This document shows, one piece after another, positions 62,907 to 64,000 of a stretch of 64,000 bases of DNA. The number at the start of each line of letters is the position of its first letter. The stretch's first letter is position 1. This DNA comes from Brevibacterium sp. RIT 803 (lineage in GTDB: Bacteria; Actinomycetota; Actinomycetes; Actinomycetales; Brevibacteriaceae): positions 620,001 to 684,000 of the forward strand of contig NZ_JAFEMW010000002.1 in assembly GCF_016892625.1 (NCBI RefSeq). The letters are read 5' to 3'. A model generated the notes under the pieces. The model did not search any database and was not told where the DNA came from. It saw nothing but the letters and a program-made list of their open reading frames with translations. Position numbers and translations under genes: made by a program.

Positions 62907-63801
62907 TGCCGCGAGCCTCCATCTTCGGGTCGAATCGGTCGCGGAGTCCGTCGCCGAGGAGGTTGAACCCGAGCACGGCGAGGGCGATGAACAATCCAGG
63001 CCACAGCGCCAGCAGCGGCTGAGTGGACAGGAACTGCTGGGACTCCTGCAGCATCCGCCCCCAGGACGGCACGGGAGCCTGCGTGCCCAGTCCCAGGAAG
63101 GACAGGCCAGCCTCGGCGAGGACGGAGATCGCGAATGCCACAGAGGCCTGCACGATGACCATACCGGCGATGTTGGGCAGAACGTGGACGATGGCGATCG
63201 CCGGGGCGGTTCGGTTCGAGGCCTTGGCCGCGCGCACATATTCGGAGCCGAGCACCTGCATCGTGCCCGAGCGGGCGACGCGGGCGAACCCGGGGATCGC
63301 AGCGATTCCCACGGCCACCATGGCCGGCCCCGTGCCCGGTTGGTAGACGGCGGCGAAGACGATCGCCAGCAGCAGCGCAGGGAAGGCGAGCAGGATGTCG
63401 TTGGCGCGCATGATCACCGCACTCAGCCACACACCCCACGGGTACTGTGCGAAGACCGCGGCGATGATGCCGATGGGTGTGCCGATGAGCACGGCGATGC
63501 CGACGGCCACTATTCCGACCATGAGGGTGATTCGGGCACCGTACATGATCCAGGTCAGAGTGTCGCGGCCGAATTTGTCGGTGCCGAAGGGGTGCTCGGG
63601 GCTCGATGGCTGCAGCCGTGCGGCCGGATCGACTGCGCTGGGACCGTAGGGTGTCCACACGAAGGACACGAGTGCGAGCGCGACGATGAGGAGAATGAGG
63701 ATGGCACCGATGATCATCGAGGCGTTGAGCCGAAGCTTCGTGCGACTGCCCCGATCCACAGAGGCATCCCCCGCCGAGGTGGTGCCCGGGATCTCGCTCA
63801 T
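62899..63801 (-). CDS. Peptide ABC transporter permease (DppC-like)
   Basis: A 300-residue permease with six helices. HPFGTDKFGRDTLTWIMYGA and the cytoplasmic EAA-type loop YVRAAKASNRTAPAIAIVHVLPN are DppC signatures. The N-terminal 30 residues are polar; Thr-Ser-Ala there is encoded by the 11-mer repeat (63772-63782). It overlaps both neighbours, by ATGA with the DppB-like gene and by 8 bases with the ATPase gene. Confidence 0.93.
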   Translation of the reverse strand: MSEIPGTTSAGDASVDRGSRTKLRLNASMIIGAILILLIVALALVSFVWTPYGPSAVDPAARLQPSSPEHPFGTDKFGRDTLTWIMYGARITLMVGIVAVGIAVLIGTPIGIIAAVFAQYPWGVWLSAVIMRANDILLAFPALLLAIVFAAVYQPGTGPAMVAVGIAAIPGFARVARSGTMQVLGSEYVRAAKASNRTAPAIAIVHVLPNIAGMVIVQASVAFAISVLAEAGLSFLGLGTQAPVPSWGRMLQESQQFLSTQPLLALWPGLFIALAVLGFNLLGDGLRDRFDPKMEARGNG

Positions 63802-64000
63802 GACGCGTTCCTGATCCGAGGGTCGACGATCGGATACAGCACGTCGACGATGAGGTTGATGATGAGCACGAGGAGGACGAGGACCATGACGATTCCCTGG
63901 ACTGTGACAAGGTCGCGGTTGGCCACGGCTCGGACGAGTTCGGAGCCGATGCCGGGGATGACGAAGATCTGTTCGATGATGACGGCACCGACGAGGAGCG
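63798..64000 (-). CDS. Peptide ABC transporter permease (DppB-like), C-terminal part
   Basis: Incomplete at the right edge. The visible 66 codons read the last periplasmic loop and helix of a DppB permease, including GAVIIEQIFVIPGIGSELVR and the end LYPIVDPRIRNAS. It is the first visible gene of the transporter operon, with the substrate-binding protein presumably beyond the window. Confidence 0.9.
   Translation of the reverse strand, partial: LLVGAVIIEQIFVIPGIGSELVRAVANRDLVTVQGIVMVLVLLVLIINLIVDVLYPIVDPRIRNAS

Noticed and set aside
62907..63239. N-terminal extension of the fused ABC ATPase
   Set aside because: The extra residues come from an off-frame reading of the permease gene; the real start overlaps the permease stop.

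Overview
The window is a high-GC actinobacterial chromosome segment (my reading; GC looks to be in the low to mid 60s per cent). The gene set and order fit Actinomycetota: mazG - protein phosphatase - eno - ftsB - DUF501 - ppx, a PerM (DUF6350) gene beside purN - purH - DUF3017, an Ino1-type inositol phosphate synthase, an Rv0909-like antitoxin, CsbD proteins and many apparently leaderless promoters. My best guess is Micrococcales, Brevibacterium-like; this is inference and no rRNA is present to test it. No insertion sequence, prophage, CRISPR array, plasmid backbone or obvious defence island was seen: this is mostly core chromosome.

Layout. 1-8.7 kb: a frameshifted end of a VOC/glyoxalase-type gene, a three-gene sodium:solute symporter operon, a membrane-anchored molybdopterin oxidoreductase, a small unknown protein, a Bax inhibitor-1 family protein and an AbgT-type transporter. 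8.7-17.3 kb: inositol phosphate synthase, release factor 3, the large helicase HrpA and a DinB-like protein. 17.3-22.8 kb: an Nramp-like transporter lacking the canonical metal motif, two coupled DUF202 proteins, an AEC transporter, a DUF1461 membrane protein and a small acidic protein. 22.8-28.7 kb: PPK2, an MFS transporter, an unusual short-armed tRNA-Leu(UAA), a dienelactone-hydrolase-like protein, an orphan amino-acid-binding lipoprotein and a divergent HxlR regulator / NAD(P)-binding pair. 28.8-38 kb: type II NADH dehydrogenase behind a Rex-like operator, the operon ftsB - DUF501 - ppx - mycosin-like protease, a DUF559-type gene, enolase, phosphatase, MazG, CsbD. 38-53 kb: Mfd, an arylsulfotransferase-family lipoprotein, rhomboid protease, Pth, ribosomal protein L25, alpha/beta hydrolase, Prs, GlmU, tRNA-Gln and PcrA/UvrD. 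53-64 kb: antitoxin-like protein, DUF3017, PurH, PurN, PerM, a repeat-rich membrane protein, an amidase and a dipeptide-type ABC transporter that runs off the end.

Metabolic themes: GlmU and Prs supply cell-wall and nucleotide precursors; PurN and PurH are purine steps fed by PRPP from Prs; PPK2 and Ppx both handle polyphosphate; Mfd and PcrA handle repair. Transporters (SSS, AbgT, Nramp-like, AEC, MFS, peptide ABC) account for much of the rest.

The most interesting non-gene signals are: (1) an 11-mer, CGCCGAGGTGG, present 14 times with strand bias and repeatedly encoding Thr-Ser-Ala in variable protein segments; (2) a 42-bp in-frame insertion in the arylsulfotransferase gene whose combined direct and inverted repeat looks like a template-switch event; (3) a Rex-type operator over the leaderless ndh promoter; (4) short tandem repeats that duplicate the 3' ends of genes including their stop codons; (5) an iteron-like 19-bp array and a pair of DnaA-box-like sequences flanking a DUF559-type gene that splits the usual eno-ftsB neighbourhood. 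I did not find a convincing new multi-gene system.
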